From Planctomycetaceae bacterium (GTDB taxonomy: Bacteria > Planctomycetota > Planctomycetia > Planctomycetales > Planctomycetaceae): DNA of 64,000 bases. The DNA is taken from the NCBI GenBank assembly GCA_021732785.1, contig JAKFUG010000003.1, forward strand, positions 297,337-361,336, in the 5' to 3' direction. Both the position numbers and the translations under genes were made by a program. A model generated the notes under the pieces. It had not been told where the DNA came from. It ran no database searches and was given only the letters and a program-made list of their open reading frames with translations. Below, piece by piece: positions 18,301-24,464 of the stretch. Every line of letters starts with the position of its first letter. The first letter of the stretch is position 1.

Positions 18301-18520
18301 ACTTCGTACAGGGTTGTCCGAGGCTCCCAAAGAGGGAATGCCCACCGTCTCTGATATTGCCGGCCAGATCAAGGTGTTGAAGTCGTCACAGGCTGTTGAG
18401 GCCGCACCGGAACGTGAAGCCGTGAGGGTTTCAGCGGAAGAACCTGTCACGGCGCGTATCAAGAGGCAGATGGAGCAGCCGGATTATGAGCCAGTCGCAG
18501 CCACCGGAAGGGCGATTTAG
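12302..18520 (+). CDS. Giant N6-adenine methylase / SNF2 helicase, interrupted by an intein
   Basis: 2072 codons (1719 after intein removal). An N-terminal gamma-class N6-methylase fold has SAM motif I EPGCGIGRF (198-206) and a motif IV variant NVPF (257-260) in place of NPPF. An SF2/SNF2 ATPase begins near 865 ('LRPHQTAAVWRCM'), with Walker A AVGAGKT (881-887), a DExx box split by the intein (DE at 1045-1046, then CQ), motif III GASGTPISNS, and motifs V-VI 'GSTQKMGTGTNVQKR... EQRDGRILRQGN' (around 1728). The C-terminus is coiled-coil-like. This methylase-helicase architecture occurs on plasmids, integrative elements and phages (DarB-like) and is thought to protect incoming DNA from restriction. 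Catalysis by the NVPF variant is uncertain. Confidence 0.9.
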   Translation: MKNRPAWKQASFDFSAPPSDDPPVQTVPVQNGVSHAARLKRKGQLRLFDSEPPPQVLESAPPADSKPACTTCTPRVAPAEFSSGLVAKARDIIAAIRTLKRIEQEARPATAEEKTALSRFCGFGPVATHIFTDPLTGKFKDGSWQAIGAELRELLTDEEYDSAKRTTFNAFYTAPVVMRAMHDALSRFGVPSSATVLEPGCGIGRFASCAPDGMHFIGVELDSLSARIAKALHPDHDIRNENFRDSKIPQLDAVIGNVPFADIKLDWKGTRYSLHDYFFAKSVDALKPGGVLALVTSHFTMDKQNAAIRDHLSSQADFLGAIRLPSDAFKTEGTAVVTDIIFLRKRGPDQPENHVDYEWKETAPLSVEDSFVTVNRYFINHPEMVLGNWSLKDTMYGGEGFSITSDGDLGEHLQRSLQLLPQSHQVKPATPQVKGVTHQISPKFVPPPQERHVSEGSFFVDHHIIYQMVNGRGEPVVYGGTKLTSNGTMTGRRLASLIQLRDQARRVLQSQNEDWPEENRIESRTALNLTYDHFVKAYGAINKTTLSDTKDGSTIRRMPNLVKFREDPDAMLVMSLEEYDEATDKAEKATIMKRDVVGKTPPVTSVKSAEEGLLVSLNEHGRIDLPFMSAIYKKPEADIIEELGSLIYLDPETKEWETADSYLSGTVRDKLKAADAAGPEFARNADALRKVQPEDVLPGDIDANLGAPWIPPEDIQAFAAELFGVAPQHIPVSYLKKDALWTVEASHSAERSVPATADYGTPRANGTTLFEQALNMKSPVIYDPDPNDSEKRVVNPTETLAAKEKQKLIKEKFKAWAFADPDRSERLVRLYNDAFNNLRPRLFDGSHLTFPGMNPAITLRPHQTAAVWRCMVAGNTLLAHAVGAGKTNVCVAAAMKMKQTGLIKKPMCVVPNHMLEQFSREWLQLYPNAKLLIAGKEDFTKERRKLLTAKIATGDWDGIIVTHSSFERIGMSDEYQERFLREQIAEYSDLLIEHAGKKSSNRNIVKQLEKQKANREQKLKDLLAEDKKDEGLVFDELGVDQVFIDECFTYGTLVETDQGQIPIGRIVNERLCVNIKSLNPATGALEWKPVVNWFANKRRGHLIEVSHEHGSFICTPNHKLWIAGHGYRKAGDLAGNETLLVLQEGLYSELRQGRAEAETLLPGMQSIRQHGHEAMCDVRDGLHVHCEQSGNGCEEAPEVLQRVLQNEDAAREPSFARPVETGDAADLGKSAAQRATESRFVRLDDGQQPDETARGESKAIGGIASHRASAQDQRRQWPSIALRNASRGSNRDADSLCNHHQTHPGSGAGRAETLQGRPCRSDQDACGRGGREHAQQPESSRAGYPERQSPITSRVVGVAILEPGRDGEYRFSGRDHSIVYDIEVADNHNYFANGTLVSNCQAYKNLETPTKMDRVAGIQTGGSERAFDVYMKARYLDQQHAGHGIVGASGTPISNSMVEMYTMQRYFDPAGLRARGIEHFDAWAATFGEVVESMEISPDGKSLRPRSRFAKFVNLPELQQMFRAFSDVQTAEMLNLPRPKLAGGKPQTIACPMSDDQAAIQQELVERYEKLRSQKVDPRVDNALNITTDGRKLALDARMIDGGAALSPESKINRLVENVLEIGQNSAAARGTQMIFCDMGVHPTAWGFSAYDEITRKLIQEGIPASQIANIGDADTDAKKQVLFQKVRQGAVRVLLGSTQKMGTGTNVQKRLIALHHLDAPWKPAEVEQRDGRILRQGNDNPEIQIFRYVTEGSFDAYMWQALETKAKFIAQVMSGENTARKAEDVGGQELSYAEVKAIASGNPAVLTLAETDAELKRLSILKKNHSDEQFLARRNIRDLPGTIKRLTDRVANMSADAETIETTNDSPLMIGGRRVAHGDEVEVLGGKLETLPEKVSENRQIPLGKYYGLEFGIILHPHFTPDAYLEGRSHREAMLSKNAGPRAVLNALARIADSYRSEITTSERDLELAKSQLSDFEQRLGRKFEHEAYMTELTTLRDQLRTGLSEAPKEGMPTVSDIAGQIKVLKSSQAVEAAPEREAVRVSAEEPVTARIKRQMEQPDYEPVAATGRAI
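15440..16498 (+). mobile_element. Intein inserted in the helicase DExx box (353 residues)
   Basis: It starts at Cys1 (codon 15440-15442) with block A 'CFTYGTLVETDQGQIPIGRI'. Block B is 'GSFICTPNHKLWIAG' with the TxxH histidine. The C-terminal blocks are 'IVYDIEVADNHNYFANG' (F) and 'TLVSN' (G). The last residue is Asn (16496-16498) and the first C-extein residue is Cys (16499). The penultimate residue is Ser rather than the usual His. Joining the exteins gives VFIDE-CQAYKNL, the intact helicase motif II. In frame, the central part has no recognisable endonuclease and is Gln/Arg/Glu/Gly-rich; the endonuclease lies in another frame (15621-16454). Confidence 0.92.
15621..16454 (+). CDS. Homing endonuclease nested out of frame inside the intein (EDxHD/Vsr-like)
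   Basis: 277 codons in a different frame from the host protein. Two zinc knuckles come first: C33-C36...C54-C58 and C69-C72...C94-C98. A NUMOD3-like 'NNPMKRPEVRAKQSAALR' follows (141-158). The C-terminal nuclease core has E177 (SPCEMLL), D211 (KADLADPIRMLVVEVDG), E222/D224, H228 (NTHN) and D237/D241, then 'ALSLLGWSVLRFSNRDV', matching the Vsr-like EDxHD family known from I-Bth0305I-type homing endonucleases. GAGG lies 6 nt before the ATG; an internal ATG at 15708 would skip the overlap with intein block B. The stop lies inside the codons for the intein C-terminal motif. It is predicted to cleave the intein-less DExx-box site. Confidence 0.88.
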   Translation: MNMDRSSAHQTTSSGSLATDTGKLATSQGMRPCLFCKKDFTPNSAKAGPKPKHCSPECKAFDSTVTKQCATCATDFTYIVSSPVMDAKRPRKFCSVSCKMKTQHANPHSHGLWKQAMQQTWENPPHKGRPNPGSSAWMTDNNPMKRPEVRAKQSAALRAIGHRPKIRGGNGHLSPCEMLLADRTGMQTAFAIITRPIRDQVPGVPRHYKADLADPIRMLVVEVDGNTHNNPKARERDTRKDKALSLLGWSVLRFSNRDVMENTDSVVATIQSFTTSK

Positions 18521-18705
18521 GGGCGATCCGGCTTCGCCGTCGCGTGCTTCCGGGGTTCCGTGCTATCGCACCGGCTTTGCCGCCCGTCCGCCCGCTATCG
18601 CGCTCCGCCATTCGCTTCGCTCATAAGGAAGTGGCTCGGCATGACAAGTAAGGTATTTGCTCGGTTTTGCACCACTCATTTTTCTTTCATCACATGCAAT
18701 AAAGC

Positions 18706-18717
18706 TGTTGACCGAAG
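18706..18717 (+). promoter_or_regulatory. Shared motif/promoter upstream of small-gene operon 1
   Basis: TGTTGACCGAAG, containing a -35-like TTGACC, lies 78 nt before the ATG at 18784. The same 12-mer occurs 76 nt before the first gene of the second small-gene operon (20912-20923). A related AATAAAG.TGTTGAC sequence lies ahead of the HTH gene at 32852. The remainder of the gap 18521-18783 shows no gene. Confidence 0.5.
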
Positions 18718-18783
18718 TAAACAGGTATGGCACTGTCAATTCATGGGCGGCAATGAAGCTGTCCGACAAGGAATGGAGTCCTT

Positions 18784-19173
18784 ATGGGAGATCGTGCATT
18801 AGTTATTTTCACTGACGGTAAAGAAGTTTCGCCGACGGTTTATTTGCATTGGAGTGGTGATCGAGTTCCCGCTTTGCTTGATGAGTTGAAAGTGCTCATG
18901 ACTGGCCGCGAAGGCGATGTGAGCTATTCCGCTGCTCGCTTCATTGGCATCTGCCACGCCTCGATTGACGGCAACCTTTCGCTGGGCTGCTGGAACACCG
19001 ACGACGGTATCGCTGAAGCTGCGAAATCGGTTATCGGCGCTCCGGTTAGCGTTCACGCCTCGCTCTTGAAGAGCCATTCTCATGGCGACGCGGGTTGTAT
19101 CGTGGTGAATGTCAATGACCACGCCTGGAAGGCATTCGGCGGATACCTCGCAACCCGCGAGGTGGCAGCATGA
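18784..19173 (+). CDS. Hypothetical protein, first gene of small-gene operon 1
   Basis: 129 residues: 'MGDRALVIFTDGKEVSPTVYLHWSGDRVPALLDELKVLM', a beta-rich start, then 'GDVSYSAARFIGICHASIDGNLSLGCWN'. The layout is like phage proteins that begin with 'RA.V.F.......P..YLHW.G', but no function is known. Its stop overlaps the next start (ATGA), so the operon is translationally coupled. The promoter motif lies 78 nt upstream. Confidence 0.65.
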   Translation: MGDRALVIFTDGKEVSPTVYLHWSGDRVPALLDELKVLMTGREGDVSYSAARFIGICHASIDGNLSLGCWNTDDGIAEAAKSVIGAPVSVHASLLKSHSHGDAGCIVVNVNDHAWKAFGGYLATREVAA

Positions 19174-19523
19174 GCGCGCACACGCCGGGGCCGTGGGACA
19201 TAAACGGATTCAATCTGACTCAGGTAATCCGCATTCAAGACGGACCGAATCGCCAAGGTCAAACATTCCTTGACGGACGCCATCAGGAAACGATAGCAAA
19301 TTGTGGCAAAGACCATGAAGCTCCAATCGAAGAACGGATCGCTAACGCCCGTCTCATCGCCGCAGCTCCCGACTTGCTGGAAGCTCTAGAGGCGTTAGCG
19401 GGCTTGGAAGTGAAAGGCCACGCGCTGCTTGATCGCTTGCAGTTCTCCGAATCCGGTCGCGCACTTTCCGCACAAATAACCGCCGCAATCGCCAAAGCCC
19501 GGCATGGGGGCGATCATGCATAA
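19170..19523 (+). CDS. HTPGPW-type phage protein (copy 1)
   Basis: 117 residues. It has the widely distributed phage signature: N-terminal 'HTPGPW', then 'RIANARLIAAAPDLLEALEALAGL', with a C-terminal helix 'AQITAAIAKA'. The function of this family is unknown. A paralogue lies at 21703-22005 in the second operon. It overlaps both neighbours by short stretches, as in compact phage early operons. Confidence 0.75.
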   Translation: MSAHTPGPWDINGFNLTQVIRIQDGPNRQGQTFLDGRHQETIANCGKDHEAPIEERIANARLIAAAPDLLEALEALAGLEVKGHALLDRLQFSESGRALSAQITAAIAKARHGGDHA

Positions 19524-19917
19524 CTGCTCTAAATGCAAAGCCGCGATTGCTCCCACCGCTCACCAGATAAGCAAAAGCGATTTCATTTGCTTACCCTGCA
19601 ATCGTATTCGGCAGGCAGAGTGGAGATTGAAACGTAAGGAACTGGGCAGTCCTGTGGCATCGACAAAGATGCCGACCGACTATTGGGCAAATTATCGAAG
19701 CCAACCGCTAGAGGCTCGAAAGAGGAAGATACGCCGCCTCACCAGGGCTGCGCTGTTGCGTGGCGAGATCGACCGCCAACCGTGTCGAGACTGTGGTTCG
19801 ACCGATTCTGAGGCTCATCATGTCACCTATGACACGCCATTTAACATTGTGTGGCTGTGTAGACCTCACCACCATGCCGAACACCGCGCTTTGAGAGCGA
19901 AAGGTCTGGCAATATGA
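19516..19917 (+). CDS. HNH endonuclease-like zinc protein
   Basis: 133 residues from the ATG at 19516 (purine-rich GGGGG just upstream). An N-terminal zinc ribbon has C..C pairs (NCSKCKAAI, CLPCNRIRQAEWRLK). The C-terminus has 'QPCRDCGSTDSEAHHVTYDTPFNIVWLCRPHHHAEH', which matches the HNH/zinc pattern C..C...HH...N..LC..HH. It may be a homing or DNA-processing nuclease. The nuclease call rests on the motif alone. Confidence 0.65.
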   Translation: MHNCSKCKAAIAPTAHQISKSDFICLPCNRIRQAEWRLKRKELGSPVASTKMPTDYWANYRSQPLEARKRKIRRLTRAALLRGEIDRQPCRDCGSTDSEAHHVTYDTPFNIVWLCRPHHHAEHRALRAKGLAI

Positions 19918-20120
19918 CTGCCGCCGCGTTTTACAAGCTGGCGCTCGCTTTATGGGGCGAGGACTGGCGGCCACGACTTGCAGCCTTACTGGCTGAGCAT
20001 GGCCACCACCAGACCCGCCAAACGGTCTGGAACTGGCGAAAGGGCCATCGCGCCGTGCCGCAGCACGTCGCTGACATCCTGCTGGCCGAGAAGGCCAAAC
20101 GCAGGAAACCCGCCGCTTAG
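19914..20120 (+). CDS. Small HTH DNA-binding protein (copy 1)
   Basis: 68 residues: 'YKLALALWGEDWRPRLAALLAEHGHHQTRQTVWNWRKGHRAVPQHVADILLAEKAKRR', a Cro-like helix-turn-helix with the 'TV.NW..G...VP..VA..L' recognition helix. It is coupled to the HNH-like gene by ATGA. A paralogue at 21488-21706 ('TVRRWVSGEVAVPAGVAALL') sits in operon 2. Probably a regulator of one of the small-gene operons. Confidence 0.65.
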   Translation: MTAAAFYKLALALWGEDWRPRLAALLAEHGHHQTRQTVWNWRKGHRAVPQHVADILLAEKAKRRKPAA

Positions 20121-20202
20121 CCACTTTTGCTTGCGCCTCTTGTCCGACCGCGCTAACTTCGGTCCGCCCAATGACGGGCAGAAATAGCGAAAGGACACGA
20201 CA

Positions 20203-20685
20203 ATGGCATCACGCGCACGCAAACTCCCGGCCGCTTCGGCTGACGAAAACACCGAGGCAAACGACAACGGCTCCGCCGTCGCGGTTTCCGCCCAGCAGAC
20301 TGATCAGCGTGAGCTGGCCGGCTTGAAGAAGATGCTCGCCGACGCGAAGGCGAAGAGCGACCGTGAAAAAGCGGCTCAGGATGTCGTCTTCGAGCGTGGC
20401 CTGAATCGCGACCAGCGCGAGGAAAAGATCATCGGACTGGGTTACAGCCCGACGCAAGCCGCCCACATCATGATGGACAAGGACACGGAAGATCAGCACG
20501 GCAACCCGGAAATCAAGCCGGGCTTCACTCGCGAACACCGCATCGCGACCGCCCGCAATCTCCGTTCGCTTGAAGCATCGGTGAAGCGTCAGGAATCCAA
20601 AATGGGTACCGAGCACACGGGACGCGAAGAAGCCCGCCGCGAACAGGACGGCCAGGACGCAGGGAACGAAGGTCGCACTTACTAG
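20203..20685 (+). CDS. Hypothetical charged helical protein
   Basis: 160 residues, Ala/Glu/Lys/Arg/Asp-rich, mostly predicted helix and coiled coil ('ELAGLKKMLADAKAKSDREKAAQDVVFERGLNRDQREEKIIGLGYSPTQAAHIMMDKD'). No recognised domain. An AAAGGA Shine-Dalgarno is upstream. It is the last gene of operon 1 before an intrinsic terminator at 20857. Confidence 0.6.
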   Translation: MASRARKLPAASADENTEANDNGSAVAVSAQQTDQRELAGLKKMLADAKAKSDREKAAQDVVFERGLNRDQREEKIIGLGYSPTQAAHIMMDKDTEDQHGNPEIKPGFTREHRIATARNLRSLEASVKRQESKMGTEHTGREEARREQDGQDAGNEGRTY

Positions 20686-20856
20686 CCGCCCCCGCCCTCC
20701 GGCCTCAGGCTCTACAGAAGCAGGGTGGGCGGGCTCGCTCCACCTTCAGCTCTCTGGGTCCGGGCGCACTCCCATTTTACCGGCATCCATGCCGGGATGG
20801 GTCGCTTGCCCCCGAACCCGACGAGCCGAAGGTGAAGACGGAAGCACGGAATTGAT

Positions 20857-20885
20857 GGCCAAGGGTTATGCCCCTTGGCCTTTTT
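20857..20885 (+). terminator. Rho-independent terminator
   Basis: Stem GGCCAAGGG (20857-20865) / CCCTTGGCC (20872-20880), small loop, then TTTTT (20881-20885). It ends small-gene operon 1. The gap 20686-20987 holds this terminator and the promoter motif of operon 2 and shows no gene. Confidence 0.85.
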
Positions 20886-20911
20886 CGTTCCGCTTCACTG
20901 CTGAAGAAACT

Positions 20912-20923
20912 TGTTGACCGAAG
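20912..20923 (+). promoter_or_regulatory. Shared motif/promoter upstream of small-gene operon 2
   Basis: TGTTGACCGAAG is identical to the 12-mer at 18706-18717 and lies 76 nt before the ATG at 20988, directly after the terminator of operon 1. It probably contains the -35 element and a shared operator. Confidence 0.5.
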
Positions 20924-20987
20924 GTTTCGACTGGGGCATTCTGCCCTGACGCATGGGCAATGAAGTCCGGCGAACTTGCGAGGACCT

Positions 20988-21488
20988 ATGGGATGCGACA
21001 TCCATCTATTTATTGAGTACAGGAACCCCGGCAATAGCTCCTGGAGCAACCTTGGAGCACAGTTTCGGCTTGGACGCCATTACGGTGTGTTTTCTTCACT
21101 TGCAGACGTCCGCAATTATGGCGGCCAGATTACGCCGGTAGACGCGCCCCGAGGTGTGCCTTCGGACATCGGCTATCGGACGAGAGACGATTACCACTAT
21201 TTCGTTTGCGAGACCCCCAGCGCAGACGGGAAGGAAGTAACGCGCGAGCTAGCGCTTCGATGGGTGGAAAACGGAAGCAGCACGTGGGCGGGGGATTTCC
21301 ACATTACTGATCCCGATGCCCATAGTGGAACTTGGCTCACGCCAGATGAGTACGAGCGAGCGATCAACTTTACCCTGGAAGGTAAAGTCATCCGAGACAC
21401 TGAGGATTACAAAGCGGTGCTGGCAGCTATGCGGTCGCTGGAACAATCTGGCTTCGAAGTTCGCACCGTGTTCTGGTTCGACAACTGA
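20988..21488 (+). CDS. Phage protein of unknown function, first gene of operon 2
   Basis: 166 residues from the ATG at 20988 (GAGGACCT just upstream); the frame opens at 20976. It begins 'MGCDIHLFIEYRN', a start seen in many phage hypothetical proteins. It then has 'FRLGRHYGVFSSLADVRNY...YHYFVCETPSADGKEVTRELALRWVENGSSTW... PDEHS-like' alpha/beta segments. The function is unknown. The stop touches the start of the next gene. Confidence 0.65.
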   Translation: MGCDIHLFIEYRNPGNSSWSNLGAQFRLGRHYGVFSSLADVRNYGGQITPVDAPRGVPSDIGYRTRDDYHYFVCETPSADGKEVTRELALRWVENGSSTWAGDFHITDPDAHSGTWLTPDEYERAINFTLEGKVIRDTEDYKAVLAAMRSLEQSGFEVRTVFWFDN

Positions 21489-21706
21489 TGACCGCCACCG
21501 AACTCCGCACCCTCTGCGAAACGATCTACGGGAAGGGCTGGCAGACAAAGCTGGCCCGCTCCCTTCATCGCGGTGACGGCAAGACCGTCAACCCCCGTAC
21601 CGTGCGCCGCTGGGTATCCGGCGAAGTCGCCGTGCCCGCAGGTGTCGCCGCGCTGTTGCGGATGATGTCGAAACTCAACAACAAGGAAAGGACTGCCCCT
21701 CTATGA
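21488..21706 (+). CDS. Small HTH DNA-binding protein (copy 2)
   Basis: 72 residues: 'LCETIYGKGWQTKLARSLHRGDGKTVNPRTVRRWVSGEVAVPAGVAALLRMM'. It parallels the protein at 19914 (GW..KLA..L, TV..W..G...VP..VA.LL), so the two operons carry paralogous regulators. Overlaps the HTPGPW gene downstream by 4 nt. Confidence 0.65.
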   Translation: MTATELRTLCETIYGKGWQTKLARSLHRGDGKTVNPRTVRRWVSGEVAVPAGVAALLRMMSKLNNKERTAPL

Positions 21707-22005
21707 CCAATAATGCAGAGCACACACCCGGACCGTGGAGCCTCACGAGAACCCCCAAGGGCCACAGGATGCGAGTAAGCGGGTTTGGCTGGGGTCATTT
21801 TGCCAAGGTTGTCGTTCGTATGGATGGTGAAGATGAGGATCAGAGCGAAGGCATAGCTAACGCCAACCTGATCGCCGCCGCGCCTGACCTGCTGGAGGCA
21901 CTGAATGAACTGGTGGTCGCACGAAATTCGGGAAAGCAGCCATCAGTTCGCATGTGGGACAAAGCAAAAACGGCCATCGCTAAAGCGACGGGGCTTTCCG
22001 CATGA
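21703..22005 (+). CDS. HTPGPW-type phage protein (copy 2)
   Basis: 100 residues: 'EHTPGPWSLTRTPKGHRMRVSGFG... EGIANANLIAAAPDLLEALNELV... KAKTAIAKATG'. It is a paralogue of 19170-19523 with the same N-terminal HTPGPW and C-terminal 'ANLIAAAPDLLEAL' motifs. The function is unknown. ATGA coupling on both sides. Confidence 0.75.
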   Translation: MTNNAEHTPGPWSLTRTPKGHRMRVSGFGWGHFAKVVVRMDGEDEDQSEGIANANLIAAAPDLLEALNELVVARNSGKQPSVRMWDKAKTAIAKATGLSA

Positions 22006-22490
22006 CCTCCACCTTCACACCCGAGAGGCTCCGCACGCTCCTCGCCACCCAGGCCGAGTGTGAACGCCGCGACCGTACCATCCCGGACGGAACGGGGAAC
22101 CATGTATGCAACGCCCTTCGGGATGTCGCAGTGGAACTTGCCCGCGAGTTGCTGGCGATGAAGGAGCTATCGGGGTGGCAGCCGATCGACACCGCCCCGA
22201 AGGATGGAACTTATGTGATTGTTCGACAGGCAGGCGTGCTTGAGCCGAGCATGACGATTTGCTCCTTCGATAAAGAATGGGGAGAGCACGGCTGGTGGAT
22301 GTGCTGCGACGGAAAGAACCCCGAGCTGCCCCTTCGCGGCCCCTGTCCATCTGAATGGATGCCGCTGCCGAATCCGCCCCGCTCCGACGAGCCAGTGACC
22401 ATCGACGCCTTCAGCGGTCAGTTGCGACCGTACCATCGGGACGCTGTTCAATCGGCCCTCGATGGTGAGCCGACGAGTGAGGGCGCATGA
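22002..22490 (+). CDS. Phage protein with DUF551-like region
   Basis: 162 residues. The central 'SGWQPIDTAPKDGTYVIVRQAG... EWMPLPNPP' is the DUF551-type motif (WQPI.TAPKDG ... W.PLP..P) common in phage early regions. An N-terminal helix 'LLATQAECERRDRTIPDGTGNHVCNALRDVAVELARELLAM' precedes it. The biochemical function is unknown. Coupled by ATGA to its neighbours. Confidence 0.7.
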   Translation: MTSTFTPERLRTLLATQAECERRDRTIPDGTGNHVCNALRDVAVELARELLAMKELSGWQPIDTAPKDGTYVIVRQAGVLEPSMTICSFDKEWGEHGWWMCCDGKNPELPLRGPCPSEWMPLPNPPRSDEPVTIDAFSGQLRPYHRDAVQSALDGEPTSEGA

Positions 22491-22942
22491 GGCCAGACTC
22501 CCCGAAGTATGTCTTCCTCGACATTGACGGCGTGATGAAACCGGGCCGCAGCTACTTCTGTCCGAAGAGTGCGAACTCCATGAACAGCGGATTTGATCCA
22601 CTGGCCGTCGCCGCGATCAATCGACTCTGTGCCAAAACCGGTGCAGTCATCGTGTTCAATACCACGTGGAACCGATTGAACATGGTCGATATTGCCAACG
22701 CCGAAGGCATCACCGCGCCAATTGCCGGAAAGACGAGATACCCCGAATTGCACGATCGCCTGAAGGCGATTCGGCTGTGGTTGGAAGACAACCCCGCAGC
22801 GGAATGGGTTGCACTCGACGACTGTCCTATCGCTGACCAACGAGCGATTCTCATCGAGCCGGAAAACGGGATCACCACACAGAACTATCGCGATGCCTGC
22901 CGTCTTCTGGGCCAACCAGATCCTTTCATGTTGCTCCTATGA
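22487..22942 (+). CDS. HAD-like phosphatase domain protein
   Basis: 151 residues. The N-terminus 'KYVFLDIDGVMKPGR' is the HAD motif I (DxD). 'VIVFNTTWN' is motif II-like (S/T), and 'EWVALDDCPI' with a later acidic pair is motif III/IV-like (DD). It belongs to the short HAD group found in phages ('FLD.DGV......'). The substrate is unknown; a 5'-nucleotide or DNA-end phosphatase is possible but not shown. Last gene of operon 2; convergent with the cyclase-like gene 22 nt away. Confidence 0.75.
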   Translation: MRPDSPKYVFLDIDGVMKPGRSYFCPKSANSMNSGFDPLAVAAINRLCAKTGAVIVFNTTWNRLNMVDIANAEGITAPIAGKTRYPELHDRLKAIRLWLEDNPAAEWVALDDCPIADQRAILIEPENGITTQNYRDACRLLGQPDPFMLLL

Positions 22943-22964
22943 CGACCTCGCTCACCGAACCCGT

Positions 22965-24419
22965 CTACTCCGGGAAGATATTGAACATCCCGTCCTCCGA
23001 GACGACCACGATCAGGCTTTCCGGATGAGCATTGGAATACCGCAGCACCGCGTTATAGCGGGCGCCGCGTGCCGGGTTCTCCTTCTTGCCGACCGTGCCA
23101 TCAAGGATCAGCCCCACGCCGTGGCACACGCCCTGTAGATCGACCATGATCGCCCCATCAATTGAGATCGCCCCTTTCAGAGCTTCTGCATTAAAGTCGA
23201 ACGGCTTGATCCCGACCTTCCCGGCAAGGCGGTCGCACTCGCCTGCCGCCCCTTTCGTGATGACGACGACTGCCCCGTGATGAGCCTTCACGGCAATGTT
23301 GATGACATCACACAGAATTCCCACATTGGGCTCGCTGCCGAAGTGCTTGGCGAGCGCGGCCCGAACCACGGCTAGATCCACCGGGGGACGCGGTAGGCTG
23401 GGATTGCCGTACCGGACATCCATCAATGGCTTGTCGAGATGCGACATCTGCCAGTGGTGATGGCCCAGGAACTCGATCGTGCAAATGTCCATCTGGGAAG
23501 GGTCGTACTTCTTGTCGTCGAACTTCCCGAGCCCCCAGACATATCGCGAGTCGCACAGTATCGACAATCCGCCGCTGCACATTTCGAGCACCTTCCGCAC
23601 ACGGCGGTGAACATTCACCAGCATAGGGAGCTTGTACTCAATGACAGTCTCCACGCCCTCGTGAGCCCTGTCGGCGACGATCATGCCGCCTAAGCCTTCA
23701 CGCTGCTCGTACGGGTACGACGCGATGGTGTTGATCGCATCGAACAACTTCAGGGTGCCGCGCAACTGGATGTCTAATGCGGAGAACCGTTTCCCGGCCC
23801 AACTGTGCATCCGGAGGAAAAACTCACCCGCGATGCGGAGGGTCTGCTGGGGATCGAATGGCTCGTACAGGTAAGCCCGCCCCGGATTTCGCTTATCCAA
23901 CTCTTCCGCGAACTGGTTGAGGACGGCCTCAATCGCTCCGAACTGGAGCGACGGCCATCGCCCGCGATCCCTGAAAACATCCATCGAGACAGAGGGATAA
24001 CGCATGATGTCGGCCTCGCTGAAGACCACAACCAGCGCGATCGCTTTTCCGTCAACTTCAACAGTGGGAGATACCGAGACGAGCTTGCCCTGACCGGCGA
24101 GGGCCAAGTTGGCCGCGTCACGAAGCGCACGCCACCAATCACCACACTGCAAGTCATAAGCCTGGAACGCCCGATGCCAGTCGTCGCCTTTGAGGTCGGC
24201 GTCAGGATGCTCAGGCAGTTCATCAGGCGCCGTAAACTTGTCGTGAGTGTCCCATTCTACCAGCAGGCTGTCGTCGGGCAGAACCGCGAGACCGTTGACG
24301 TCCATTCCAACGATGGAGACCTGAAACTCGATCTTGCAGTGCAATAGGGCGAGGACATCCGTCAGGTGCTTTTCGCACGCGGCAAGGATCTGTTTTTCGA
24401 ATCGAAGAATCTGGTGCAT
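22965..24419 (-). CDS. Predicted diadenylate cyclase-fold (DisA_N) protein with N-terminal sensor region
   Basis: 484 residues from the ATG at 24419 (GAGGG upstream; a TTG at 24434 would add 5). The last ~130 residues follow the DAC fold in order: 'VINIAVKAHHGAVVVITKG' (as in LA..A...HGALIVI), 'FDFNAEALKGAISIDGAIMVDLQGVCHGVGLIL' with the DGA motif (421-423), then 'NPARGARYNAVLRYSNAHPESLIVVVSEDGMFNIF'. Canonical cyclases have G-T-R-H-R at the last site; here it is G-A-R-Y-N (452-456), similar to non-canonical sensor-fused DAC clades. The first ~350 residues are an unrecognised alpha/beta region. It would make c-di-AMP or a related dinucleotide; activity is unproven. In the relaxase operon. Confidence 0.7.
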   Translation of the reverse strand: MHQILRFEKQILAACEKHLTDVLALLHCKIEFQVSIVGMDVNGLAVLPDDSLLVEWDTHDKFTAPDELPEHPDADLKGDDWHRAFQAYDLQCGDWWRALRDAANLALAGQGKLVSVSPTVEVDGKAIALVVVFSEADIMRYPSVSMDVFRDRGRWPSLQFGAIEAVLNQFAEELDKRNPGRAYLYEPFDPQQTLRIAGEFFLRMHSWAGKRFSALDIQLRGTLKLFDAINTIASYPYEQREGLGGMIVADRAHEGVETVIEYKLPMLVNVHRRVRKVLEMCSGGLSILCDSRYVWGLGKFDDKKYDPSQMDICTIEFLGHHHWQMSHLDKPLMDVRYGNPSLPRPPVDLAVVRAALAKHFGSEPNVGILCDVINIAVKAHHGAVVVITKGAAGECDRLAGKVGIKPFDFNAEALKGAISIDGAIMVDLQGVCHGVGLILDGTVGKKENPARGARYNAVLRYSNAHPESLIVVVSEDGMFNIFPE

Positions 24420-24464
24420 GACGGCCCTCGGCAAATGGCGAAAACCTTCATTATACCGTGCCGG

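Noticed and set aside
12302..18520. Treating the intein frame middle part as the endonuclease
   Set aside because: Residues encoded in the host frame between blocks B and F show no LAGLIDADG, HNH, GIY-YIG or EDxHD motif; the motifs are all in the nested frame.
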